Assembly (NCBI RefSeq): GCF_029382225.1
Contig: NZ_JARLTC010000006.1
Location: 248,001-312,000 of the forward strand
DNA: 64,000 bases
Source of the DNA: Spongiactinospora sp. TRM90649
GTDB taxonomy: Bacteria > Actinomycetota > Actinomycetes > Streptosporangiales > Streptosporangiaceae
Direction of reading: 5' to 3'
The notes below the pieces were generated by a model. The model was given only the letters and a program-made list of their open reading frames with translations, ran no database searches and had not been told where the DNA came from. This document shows positions 56,449 through 64,000 of the stretch, piece by piece; position 1 is the first letter of the stretch; every line of letters begins with the position of its first letter. Both the position numbers and the translations under genes were made by a program.

Positions 56449-58734
56449 ATGATGAGAGGCGACGCCCGTTCCTTCGCGCCCGCACGCAAGGCGAGGTCGG
56501 GGGACATCGACCGGTGGCTGACCGACCTGCTGCGCACGGCGTGCGCCATGCCGTACGCGCGGGATCGGCAACCGGGGATCGGGACCGTCGCAGTGGGGGA
56601 GCGCGACGCGGGCGTCGCGCTCCTCGCGGTGGGCAGCCTGGGGCGGGGCGAACCGGCCCCCGGCAGCGACCTCGACCTGGTGCTGCTGCACGGCGGCCGG
56701 GACGACGTCGCGGCGATCGCCGACCGCGTGTGGTACCCCGTCTGGGACTCCGGCGTCGGCCTGGACCATTCGGTCAGAACGGTGGAAGAGGCCGCGAAGG
56801 TCGCGCGTGACGACCTCAAGGCCGCGCTCGGACTGATCCAGGCCCGGCACGTGGCGGGCGATCCCGAGCTGAGCCGGGCGGTGCGCGAGAGCGTGCTCGC
56901 CGACTGGCGGACCGGTTCCCGCCGGCGGCTGGGCGAGCTGCGTGAGGCGGCGGGACGGCGGGCCGAGACGTCCGGCGAGCTGGCCTTCCTGCTCGAACCC
57001 GACCTGCGCGACGCCAGGGGCGGGCTGCGCGACGTCCAGGCGATGCAGGCGGTGGCCGCGGCGTGGGTCGCCTCCGCGCCGGGGCCGCGCGTCCGCGAGG
57101 CGTACGAGCTGCTGCTCGACATCCGGCACGCGCTGCACCTGGTCACCGCGCGGGGCGCCGACCGGCTGGTGCTGCAGGAACAGGACGCGGTGGCCGCGGC
57201 GCTCGGGCTGCTGGACGCCGAGGCGCTGATGCGGCGGCTGGCCGAGGCGGGCCGGACCATCGCGCATGCCTTCGACACGACCTGGCGCGCGGTGGACCGG
57301 CTGGTGTCCGGCCCGCCGCCGAGGGGACGCCGCCCGCTGGCCGACGGAGTGGTGGAGCACGGGGGTGAGGTCGTGCTGGCGCGGGGGGCGAACCCCCGCA
57401 AGGATCCGGTGCTGGTGCTGCGCGCCGCCGCGGCGGCGGCACGGGCCGGGCTGCCGCTGGCCCCCGCGACGGTCGCCGCGCTGGCCGGGCAGTCGGCCCC
57501 GATGCCGGTGCCGTGGCCGGAGGAAGCGCGCGGCGCGCTGGTCGCGCTGCTCGGCGCGGGCCGCGCGGCGGTCCCGGTGTGGGAGGACCTGGACCAGGCG
57601 GGCGTGCTGGTGCGCCTGCTGCCCGACTGGGAGCGGGTCCGCCACCGGCCGCAGCGCAACCCCGTGCACCGCTATACGGTGGACCGCCATCTGATCGAGA
57701 CGGCGGCCGGGGCCGCCGCCTTCACCCGCGAGGTGGCCCGCCCCGACCTGTTGCTCATCTCCGCGTTGCTGCACGACATCGGCAAGGGCTGGCCGGGGGA
57801 CCACTCGGTCACCGGCGAGGTGGTGGCCCGCGACATCGGCTGCCACCTCGGGCTGCCGCTCGCCGACGTGGAGGTGCTGGCCACCGTCGTGCGTCACCAT
57901 CTACTGCTGCCGGAGACGGCGACGCGCAGGGACCTCGACGACCCCGTGACCATCGCCAGGGTGGCCGAGGCGGTCGGCACCCGCGAGGCGCTCGAACTGC
58001 TCGCCGCGCTGGCCGTCGCGGACGGCACGGCCACCGGCCCCGCCGCCTGGAACGCCTGGAAGGCGTCGCTGGTCGCGGACCTGGTGCGCCGGGTGCGCTC
58101 GGTGCTGTCCGGCACACCCCTGCCGCCCGCCCCCGCCCTTTCCCCCGAGCAGGCGGCACTGGCCAGGCACGGCGGCGCGGGGGTCCGCGTCAACGGGGGC
58201 GCGGTCACGGTCGCCGCCCCCGACCGCCCCGGCCTGCTGTGGCACGCCGCCGGGGTGCTGGCCGCGCACCGCATGGTGGTCCGCTCGGCGTCGGCGGCCT
58301 CGGCGGGCGCGACCACGGTGATCGAGTTCGCGGTGACCCCCGAGTACGGCTCGCCGCCCGACCCCGCGACGCTGGAGGCCGATCTGCGCCTGGTGCTCGC
58401 CGGACGGCTGGACATCGAGCAGCGGCTGGCCCGCCGGGCGCGCTCTGCGCGGCCCGCGCGGGTTCCCGTCGCGCCGCCCAGGGTGTCGATGGTGGACGAC
58501 GCTTCGGCCACCGCCACGGTGATAGAAGTCCGTGCTCATGATCGTCCGGGGCTTTTGTGGCGAATTGGCCGGGCATTCGGGGAATGTGGTCTTGACGTCA
58601 GGGCCGCACGAGTGGAGACTCTCGGCGCAGAGGCAGTGGACGTCTTCTACGTGGTCGACCGCGCCGGCCGCCTCCTCGCTGATGAAGATCAGCGCAGTCA
58701 GGTTCGCAACCATGTGCTCGCTGCGCTACGGTAA
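56449..58734 (+). CDS. glnD: PII uridylyl/adenylyltransferase
   Basis: 761 aa. The nucleotidyltransferase site GSLGRGEPAPGSDLDLVLL lies at about residues 62-80; the HD hydrolase domain has HLIETAAG and LLHDIGKGWPGDHSVTG near 440; two ACT domains (APDRPGLLWHAAGVL near 585; AHDRPGLLWRIGRAF near 690) sense glutamine. It modifies and demodifies GlnK; in actinomycetes this is normally adenylylation. It ends with a hairpin terminator. Confidence 0.95.
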   Translation: MMRGDARSFAPARKARSGDIDRWLTDLLRTACAMPYARDRQPGIGTVAVGERDAGVALLAVGSLGRGEPAPGSDLDLVLLHGGRDDVAAIADRVWYPVWDSGVGLDHSVRTVEEAAKVARDDLKAALGLIQARHVAGDPELSRAVRESVLADWRTGSRRRLGELREAAGRRAETSGELAFLLEPDLRDARGGLRDVQAMQAVAAAWVASAPGPRVREAYELLLDIRHALHLVTARGADRLVLQEQDAVAAALGLLDAEALMRRLAEAGRTIAHAFDTTWRAVDRLVSGPPPRGRRPLADGVVEHGGEVVLARGANPRKDPVLVLRAAAAAARAGLPLAPATVAALAGQSAPMPVPWPEEARGALVALLGAGRAAVPVWEDLDQAGVLVRLLPDWERVRHRPQRNPVHRYTVDRHLIETAAGAAAFTREVARPDLLLISALLHDIGKGWPGDHSVTGEVVARDIGCHLGLPLADVEVLATVVRHHLLLPETATRRDLDDPVTIARVAEAVGTREALELLAALAVADGTATGPAAWNAWKASLVADLVRRVRSVLSGTPLPPAPALSPEQAALARHGGAGVRVNGGAVTVAAPDRPGLLWHAAGVLAAHRMVVRSASAASAGATTVIEFAVTPEYGSPPDPATLEADLRLVLAGRLDIEQRLARRARSARPARVPVAPPRVSMVDDASATATVIEVRAHDRPGLLWRIGRAFGECGLDVRAARVETLGAEAVDVFYVVDRAGRLLADEDQRSQVRNHVLAALR

Positions 58735-58775
58735 TGCGGCAGTGCTCAGCATTCTGTCACCTTTGTAACGATTAA

Positions 58776-58796
58776 ACCGGCTTTGCCGGTCTTTCC
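58776..58796 (+). terminator. Terminator after glnD
   Basis: ACCGGC-TTT-GCCGGT (58776-58790) followed by CTTTCC. The 6-bp stem and T-rich tail lie 42 bp after the glnD stop and separate nitrogen genes from the conservon. Confidence 0.5.
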
Positions 58797-58824
58797 AATA
58801 TGTCGCGCGACCTTGTGGTCTGAT

Positions 58825-61800
58825 ATGGCTGGTTTGGTTGCGACGGTTGGGGGTAGCGAGAGCGTGGCGACGGGTACTATCGAGGCCGGCCGTACCGCCA
58901 AGCAAGATCGTGGGCGGCCCTCATTCGCGAAGCGCGTCTTCGCCTTGCGCAACTGGCGGGTGCGTACTCGTCTCGCGGCGCTGATCCTGGTACCGACCAC
59001 CGTCGCGGTGCTGCTGTCCGGTTCTCGTGTGGTCACCGCCGTCGAGAGCATCACCGTCCACGAACGCGCCGCCCTCGCCGCCGAGTACGCCGGTCGTATC
59101 CGCGACCTGTCCGAGTCGCTGGGTGAGGAACGCGACCTGGGCACCTGGTGGTCCTACGCGGCCAACCCCCCCCAGATCCCCGGCGCCTCAAGGAGACAGC
59201 CCCGTCCCAACTTCGAGGGCGCCAGGACCACCAACGACCTGCACGCGCTGTTCAAGAAGCGCCAGCAGAAGGTGGACGGCCAGCTCGCCAGCGTCACCAG
59301 GGACTTCGCCGCCATCGACACCACGTTCGGCGCCCTGGCTCCCGAAGCGGTCCGGCAGGCCCAGCAGCAGATCTCCGCGCTGCCCGCCTACCGCAAGGAA
59401 GAACGCGGACGCGCCATTCAGTCCGCGCCCTATACCTCTCTCATCACCTCGCTGCTGCGCGTCCACGACGAGCTCGCGACCGTCAGCCGCGACCCCGGAA
59501 CCGTCAGTAACTTCCGCGGCCTGAGCGCGCTCGCGCACGCCAAGGAAGAGGCGTCCAAACAGCGCGACCGGCTGCTCATCGGCTCCTACAACCCATCCCT
59601 GGTCAGCTCCCAGGAGATGGAGGACTTCATCGCCTCCCGGGACCAGCAGGGCAAGTACCTGGCCCAGTTCGCCACCGAGACCGGCGCCGCCAGCGGCCAG
59701 TTGCTCTACCGGACCATCGGCAACCAGCAGCGCACCGACGCCGAGACGACCAAGTCGCAGGCCATGAAGATCGCGAGTACCGGTGGCGCCCGCGCCCAGG
59801 GCGACCTGCTCGACGCCAGGTTCCGGGGCAAGTGGTTCGAGGACAACGCCGCGACCATCCAGCTCATCCGGCAGGTCGAGAAGAAGGTCGCCGAGCAGGT
59901 CATCACCCGCAACAAGGAACTGGCCGACGCCGAGCAGCGCAACGCCGCCATCGCCGGCGCCTCCATCCTCGCGCTGCTGCTCCTGGTCCTGGCGCTGACC
60001 GTGTTCATCGCCCGCTCGATGACCTCCCCGCTGCGCCGGCTGCGCACCGAGGCCCTGGAGATCGCCGGTTTCCGGCTGCCCAACGTGGTGCGCGAGATGC
60101 GGCTCAGCGGCGACTCCACGCCACCGCAGGTCCAGCCCATCTCCGTCGACTCCCGAGACGAGATCGGGGAGGTCGCGACCTCCTTCGACGAGGTCCACCG
60201 CCAGGCCGTCCGGCTCGCGGCCGAGGAGGCCGAGCTGCGCGGCAACATCAGCGCCATGTTCGTCAACCTCTCCCGCCGGACCCAGACGCTGGTGGAACGC
60301 CAGATCTCGCTGATCGACGGTCTGGAGAAGGGCGAAGAGGACGCCAAGCGGCTGGGCGACCTGTTCAGCCTGGACCACCTGGCCACCCGCATGCGCCGCA
60401 ACAGTGAGAACCTCCTGGTCCTCGCCGGCCACGAACCCACCAGGCGGCGCAGTCAGCCCGCCAAGCTGGTCGACGTCGTGCGCGCCTCCCTCTCCGAGGT
60501 CGAGGACTACGAGCGGGTGCAGGTAAAGGTCCACCGCGCCATCTCCGTGGTGGGCAGCGCCGCGAACGACCTCGTCCACCTGGTCGCCGAGCTGGTCGAG
60601 AACGCCATCCAGTTCTCCCCGCGCAACACCCAGGTCACCGTGTCCAGCAGCCTCATCGAGGGCGGCGGCGCGCTGCTCTCGGTGATCGACTCCGGCATCG
60701 GGATGACCGAGGAGGAGATCGCCGAGGCCAACCGGAGACTGGCCGAGCCGCCCGTCGTGGACGTCTCGGTGTCCCGCCGAATGGGCCTGTTCGTGGTCGG
60801 CCGTCTGGCGTTGCGCCACGGCATCCGCGCCCAGCTCCGCCTGGCCGAGGGCAACGGCCTGATCGCGATGGTGCTCGTCCCGCCCACGCTGATCGCCGAG
60901 TCCGGAGTCCAGCCCGCCGCGCCCGGCTGGGCGGCGGCCCCCGCCAACGGCGTGGCCGGCGGCGGCGCGCAGGGCTTCGGCCCGTTCAACCCCGCGGGCA
61001 CGGGTGCCCCGGCCGGTGGCCTGTTCGGCTCCGACACCCTGGCCCGCCGCGACTCGGCCGGCCGCGGCGAGTTCGGCAACGTGCCCGGCGGCCCCGACGA
61101 GGGCTTCGGCGACTTCGGCAGGACCATGGCCGACCACGGCTTCGAGAAGCCGGCGTCGCGTCCTCCCACCGGCGGCGAGTGGAACTTCGGCCAGAAGCAG
61201 GGCACGCCGGACCCGGTGTTCGGCAACGCCCCCGGGCAGCTCGACCCCGACCCGTTCAACCGCGCGGGCGACCCGTTCGCACAGAGCGGCCCGTCCGGCG
61301 GGTTCCCGACCCACGAGTTCCCGAACACCGACTCGCGCTCGGACACCGGCTCCTTCGGACGGCCGTCCGGCGGCGACAGCGGCGCGTTCGGCAGGCCGTC
61401 CCCGGAATCCGACCCCTTCACCAGGTCGTCCGGCGACTCCGGGGCCTTCCGGGTCCCCGACACCGGCCCGTGGGGCGGCAGGGGCGGCGACAGCGGCGCG
61501 TTCAACCGGCCGGAGCGGCAGGAGCCCGCCGCGGGAGGCGGCTTCCCACGCACCGACCCGTTCGCGCCCGCCGTGCCGTCGGGGCCCTCCATGCCGTCGA
61601 GCCCCGCGGGCGGCTCGCGCCCGAGCTCCTCGTCCTACTCCTGGAACCCGCAGGACGACGACCCCGCCACGGCCGCGATGCCCGCGGTGGAGGTCTCGTC
61701 GCTGGACTCCGGCGAGGAGTACCTGCCGATCTTCGCGTCGATCGAGTCGGCCTGGTTCCGCAAGCCGGACGCTTCCGCGCCGGAGACCGCGGCGAGCACC

Positions 61801-62217
61801 GTCGCCGAGCGCGCCGAGCAGGCGAGACGCGACGAGCAGGACCGGCTGGATGAGTGGGAGTCGGCCAGGGCCGCGGTGCACACCCCGCCCGAGCCGCCCG
61901 CCAAGCCCGCCGCCCAGGACGTCTGGCAGACCCCCGCCGACGAGGGCTGGCGCGCCGCCGCGGCGGCGGCCGAGCCCGCGCTCGGCGGTATCACCGCCGC
62001 CGGCCTGCCCAAGCGCACGCCGAAGGCGAACCTCGTGCCCGGCAGGGTGTCCGCCGCCACGCAGACACCCGTCGCCGCGCCCACCCCCATGCCCCCCGTC
62101 TCGGCCGAGCGGGTCCGCTCCCGGATGTCGAGCCTGCAGCAAGGTGTACGCCGAGGGCGAGCGGAAGTTCGTGATGAGTCCGAACCGAACAGGTCGGACA
62201 AGAAGGAGGGCCAGTGA
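58825..62217 (+). CDS. cvnA: Conservon histidine-kinase-like sensor CvnA
   Basis: 1130 aa. A first membrane helix (about 50-70), a ~300-residue nitrate/nitrite-sensor (NIT) type extracellular domain, a second helix (about 373-398), HAMP, then a histidine-kinase ATPase core with N-box LVAELVENAIQFSP and G-box VIDSGIGMTEEEIAEANRRL. The last ~440 residues are Gly/Ser/Pro/Phe-rich with GDSGAF-type repeats. The usual phosphorylated His box is not evident, in keeping with CvnA proteins. The ATG at 58825 is chosen for position; GTG 58864 is possible. It begins the conservon. Confidence 0.85.
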   Translation: MAGLVATVGGSESVATGTIEAGRTAKQDRGRPSFAKRVFALRNWRVRTRLAALILVPTTVAVLLSGSRVVTAVESITVHERAALAAEYAGRIRDLSESLGEERDLGTWWSYAANPPQIPGASRRQPRPNFEGARTTNDLHALFKKRQQKVDGQLASVTRDFAAIDTTFGALAPEAVRQAQQQISALPAYRKEERGRAIQSAPYTSLITSLLRVHDELATVSRDPGTVSNFRGLSALAHAKEEASKQRDRLLIGSYNPSLVSSQEMEDFIASRDQQGKYLAQFATETGAASGQLLYRTIGNQQRTDAETTKSQAMKIASTGGARAQGDLLDARFRGKWFEDNAATIQLIRQVEKKVAEQVITRNKELADAEQRNAAIAGASILALLLLVLALTVFIARSMTSPLRRLRTEALEIAGFRLPNVVREMRLSGDSTPPQVQPISVDSRDEIGEVATSFDEVHRQAVRLAAEEAELRGNISAMFVNLSRRTQTLVERQISLIDGLEKGEEDAKRLGDLFSLDHLATRMRRNSENLLVLAGHEPTRRRSQPAKLVDVVRASLSEVEDYERVQVKVHRAISVVGSAANDLVHLVAELVENAIQFSPRNTQVTVSSSLIEGGGALLSVIDSGIGMTEEEIAEANRRLAEPPVVDVSVSRRMGLFVVGRLALRHGIRAQLRLAEGNGLIAMVLVPPTLIAESGVQPAAPGWAAAPANGVAGGGAQGFGPFNPAGTGAPAGGLFGSDTLARRDSAGRGEFGNVPGGPDEGFGDFGRTMADHGFEKPASRPPTGGEWNFGQKQGTPDPVFGNAPGQLDPDPFNRAGDPFAQSGPSGGFPTHEFPNTDSRSDTGSFGRPSGGDSGAFGRPSPESDPFTRSSGDSGAFRVPDTGPWGGRGGDSGAFNRPERQEPAAGGGFPRTDPFAPAVPSGPSMPSSPAGGSRPSSSSYSWNPQDDDPATAAMPAVEVSSLDSGEEYLPIFASIESAWFRKPDASAPETAASTVAERAEQARRDEQDRLDEWESARAAVHTPPEPPAKPAAQDVWQTPADEGWRAAAAAAEPALGGITAAGLPKRTPKANLVPGRVSAATQTPVAAPTPMPPVSAERVRSRMSSLQQGVRRGRAEVRDESEPNRSDKKEGQ

Positions 62218-62272
62218 GTGAGCGATACGACCCGAAGGGCGTCTCGGTCACATGGCCGGCTAAGGAGGAGGC

Positions 62273-62695
62273 GTGACCACGCTGAGCCACGACGCTCGCA
62301 GGTTCGACTGGCTTATCACCGAGTTCGTACGCGGCACGCCCGGTGTCGCGCACGCGGTGGTCGTGTCGGCCGACGGGCTGTGCCTGGCTAACTCCGAGGG
62401 CTTCCCCCCGGACCGGGCCGACCAGCTCGCCGCCGTGGCGGCGGGGCTGCTCAGCCTCACCGTAGGGGCCTCGCGGGTATTCGAGGGCGGCGCGGTGACA
62501 CAGACCGTGGTCGAGATGGAGCGCGGCCTGCTGCTGGTCATGGCGATCAGCGACGGGTCCGTGCTGGCCGTACTGGCGGCCCCCGACTGCGACATGGGCC
62601 TGGTGGCCTATCAGATGACCCTGCTGGTGGACCGGGCGGGGCAGGTGCTGACCCCGGCGCTACGCGCTGAGCTCCAGACATCCAGGACGCGATGA
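62273..62695 (+). CDS. cvnB: Conservon roadblock/LC7 protein CvnB
   Basis: 140 aa roadblock/LC7 fold (FDWLITEFVRGTPGVAHAVV, VVSADGLCLANSEGF, LLLVMAISDGSVLAVLA). In conservons it works with the CvnD GTPase as a regulator or GAP-like partner. The GTG follows TAAGGAGGAGG. Confidence 0.9.
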   Translation: MTTLSHDARRFDWLITEFVRGTPGVAHAVVVSADGLCLANSEGFPPDRADQLAAVAAGLLSLTVGASRVFEGGAVTQTVVEMERGLLLVMAISDGSVLAVLAAPDCDMGLVAYQMTLLVDRAGQVLTPALRAELQTSRTR

Positions 62696-62716
62696 CCATG
62701 ATGATTGGAGAGGGCT

Positions 62717-63079
62717 GTGCGCGGCACTGACGGGGCCGGGGACGAAGAGCCCCTGTTCCGTCCATACGCGATGACGGGTGGTCGCGTCGAGCCGCGCTAT
62801 CACCTGGCGATGGAAACGCTGGTCTCCTCCTACGCCATGCTGGACAGCGATCTCGCGCTGCTCACCCCGGAGCAGGAGAGCATCGTCGTGCTGTGCCGAT
62901 CGGTCAGATCGGTGGCCGAGATCTCCGCGCTCCTCCGGGTTCCGCTGGGCGTGGCGCGCGTGCTGGTGGCCGACATGGCCGACGAGGGCCTTGTGCGCCT
63001 CCACCAGCCGCATCTCAACGAGGGTCAGCCAGATCTGCACATGCTGGAAAGGGTGCTCAGTGGACTACGCAGGCTCTAG
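62717..63079 (+). CDS. cvnC: Conservon DUF742 protein CvnC
   Basis: 120 aa, DUF742 with the signature LFRPYAMTGGRVEPRYHLA and a winged-helix-like C-terminus (IVVLCRSVRSVAEISALLRVP, GLVRLHQP). The GTG at 62717 follows GGAGAGGGCT; a TTG at 62705 is in frame but on the ribosome site. It overlaps cvnD by 20 bp. Confidence 0.85.
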   Translation: MRGTDGAGDEEPLFRPYAMTGGRVEPRYHLAMETLVSSYAMLDSDLALLTPEQESIVVLCRSVRSVAEISALLRVPLGVARVLVADMADEGLVRLHQPHLNEGQPDLHMLERVLSGLRRL

Positions 63080-63217
63080 CGGCGGCGGTCTCACCTCAAC
63101 GAAGATCGTCGTCGCGGGCGGCTTCGGCGTCGGCAAGACCACCTTCGTGGGCGCGGTGTCGGAAATCCTGCCGCTCACGACCGAAGCGGTGATGACCGAC
63201 GCCAGCACCGGAATCGA
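63042..63217 (+). repeat. Tandem duplication, copy A (cvnC end and cvnD start)
   Basis: This stretch recurs at 63822-64000 (offset about 780 bp) with scattered, mostly third-position changes and a 3-bp insertion near the start. The shared block begins inside the last codons of cvnC, so the duplicated unit carried the cvnC tail as well as cvnD. Confidence 0.8.
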
Positions 63218-63647
63218 CGACCTGGCGCTCACACCGACCAAGACCACCACCACCGTGGCGATGGACTTCGGCCGGGTGTCGCTGGACCGCGACCTGATCC
63301 TGTACCTGTTCGGCACGCCGGGCCAGCACCGTTTCTGGTTCATGTGGGACGACCTGGTGCGCGGCGCGATCGGCGCGATCGTACTGATCGACACCCGCAG
63401 GCTGGCCGACGGGTTCCCCGCCATCGACTACTTCGAGGAGGCGGGCCTGCCGTTCATCGTCGGCGTCAACGGCTGGGACGGGCAGTTCCCGCACGTTGAG
63501 GACGACGTGCGGGAAGCGCTGGCGCTCTCGCCGCACATCCCGATCGTGCGCACCGACGCCAGGTCCCGTGAATCGGTCAAGTCCACCTTGATCACGCTGG
63601 TGGAGTACGTCGTTCAGGTCAGGGCGTCGTACGGCGCCCAGGTGTAG
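63060..63647 (+). CDS. cvnD: Conservon GTPase CvnD
   Basis: 195 aa Ras-like small GTPase: P-loop GGFGVGKTT, switch region TTTTVAMDFGR, G3-like LFGTPGQHRFWFMWDDLVRG, and GVNGWDG in the NKxD position. It acts with CvnB and CvnC in signalling from CvnA. The GTG at 63060 lies inside the cvnC 3' end. A near copy follows 192 bp later. Confidence 0.9.
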   Translation: MDYAGSSGGGLTSTKIVVAGGFGVGKTTFVGAVSEILPLTTEAVMTDASTGIDDLALTPTKTTTTVAMDFGRVSLDRDLILYLFGTPGQHRFWFMWDDLVRGAIGAIVLIDTRRLADGFPAIDYFEEAGLPFIVGVNGWDGQFPHVEDDVREALALSPHIPIVRTDARSRESVKSTLITLVEYVVQVRASYGAQV

Positions 63648-63839
63648 GCGACCCGGGGGCGACGTATGGGCAGGCGTGTGAGCAACGGAGGTTATTGACG
63701 GTTGTTATCCCGGAGATGTCCAACCCACTCAAAATGTCACTCACCAGGGAGTAACGTGCCAACAGCGAGCTGTGCCGCAGGCTCCGTTCGGAGGCATGGG
63801 GCCGGCAAGCCGGAGCCGGTTTGCTGGAAAGGGTGCTAA
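63648..63839. other. Gap between the two cvnD copies
   Basis: 192 bp with no gene. It includes a TTGACG at 63697-63702 without a good -10 partner, and just before the second cvnD the duplicated last codons of cvnC. Confidence 0.5.
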
Positions 63840-64000
63840 GTGGACATCGCAGGCTCTAGTCGAAGTGGCGGCCTGACCTCGACGAAGATCGTCGTGGCGG
63901 GTGGGTTCGGCGTCGGCAAGACCACCTTCGTGGGCGCGGTCTCGGAGATCCTGCCGCTGACCACGGAGGCGGTGATGACCGACGCCAGCTCCGGTATCGA
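63840..64000 (+). CDS. Second CvnD-like GTPase, cut by the window end
   Basis: The first 53 or so codons of a GTPase almost identical to the preceding CvnD: the N-terminus reads DIAGSSRSGGLTSTK where copy one has DYAGSSGGGLTSTK, and the P-loop GGFGVGKTT is intact. The GTG at 63840 follows GGAAAGGGTG, itself the duplicated cvnC tail. The rest lies outside the window. Confidence 0.85.
   Translation, partial: MDIAGSSRSGGLTSTKIVVAGGFGVGKTTFVGAVSEILPLTTEAVMTDASSGI

Overview
The window is very GC-rich actinomycete chromosome, probably from the Streptosporangiaceae (Nonomuraea / Streptosporangium type). This rests on the base composition, the many GTG/TTG starts, a CvnABCD conservon, a short primary-type sigma factor, an amtB-glnK-glnD operon behind a GlnR-like box, and split histidine-utilisation genes. 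No rRNA, tRNA, insertion sequence, integrase or CRISPR array was seen. The genus is an inference.

Layout. 0.1-4 kb: a CBS-domain relic, an SLC13/ArsB-type permease and an unusual HTH / membrane / peptidoglycan-binding protein. 4.1-15.4 kb: a tightly packed five-gene operon encoding a dynamin-like GTPase (SrfC-like), an actin/Hsp70-fold ATPase (SrfB-like), a 425-aa protein of unknown fold (possibly the SrfA counterpart), a membrane-anchored von Willebrand A protein and a tubulin-like protein. This is the most interesting locus here. 15.4-20.4 kb: a gamma-glutamyl-polyamine type catabolic operon (GS-like ligase, aldehyde dehydrogenase, SDR, PuuD-like hydrolase) diverging from a FadR-type GntR regulator. 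20.5-24.6 kb: a membrane protein, a LacI regulator with a TIM-barrel isomerase, the wreck of two sugar-catabolism genes on the other strand, and an AbiEii-type nucleotidyltransferase. 24.8-32.7 kb: a cyclase-family hydrolase, a possibly exported lipoyl-domain protein, a DUF4331 / TPR / NicO-metal-transporter group and an ABC exporter.

33.1-51 kb is rich in nitrogen catabolism. It holds hutU, an RpiR regulator, a CehA/McbA-type metallohydrolase with an amino-acid permease and a PucR regulator, a dimethylformamidase-like protein with a cupin, an agmatinase-family ureohydrolase, a DrrAB-like ABC pair, and an operon of an M20 amidohydrolase, hutF and hutI. The Hut proteins here would take urocanate to imidazolonepropionate, formimidoylglutamate and formylglutamate; the M20 enzyme may finish the route, and hutH is not in the window.

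51-64 kb: a group-2 sigma factor, a ROK protein diverging from a Gfo/Idh/MocA oxidoreductase, amtB-glnK-glnD, then a conservon (histidine-kinase-like CvnA, roadblock CvnB, DUF742 CvnC, GTPase CvnD) followed by the start of a second, nearly identical cvnD running off the window.

Shared features. Many operon genes overlap by 1-17 bp. Three convergent gene pairs share their stop codons through a CTAG palindrome, leaving no room for a terminator.
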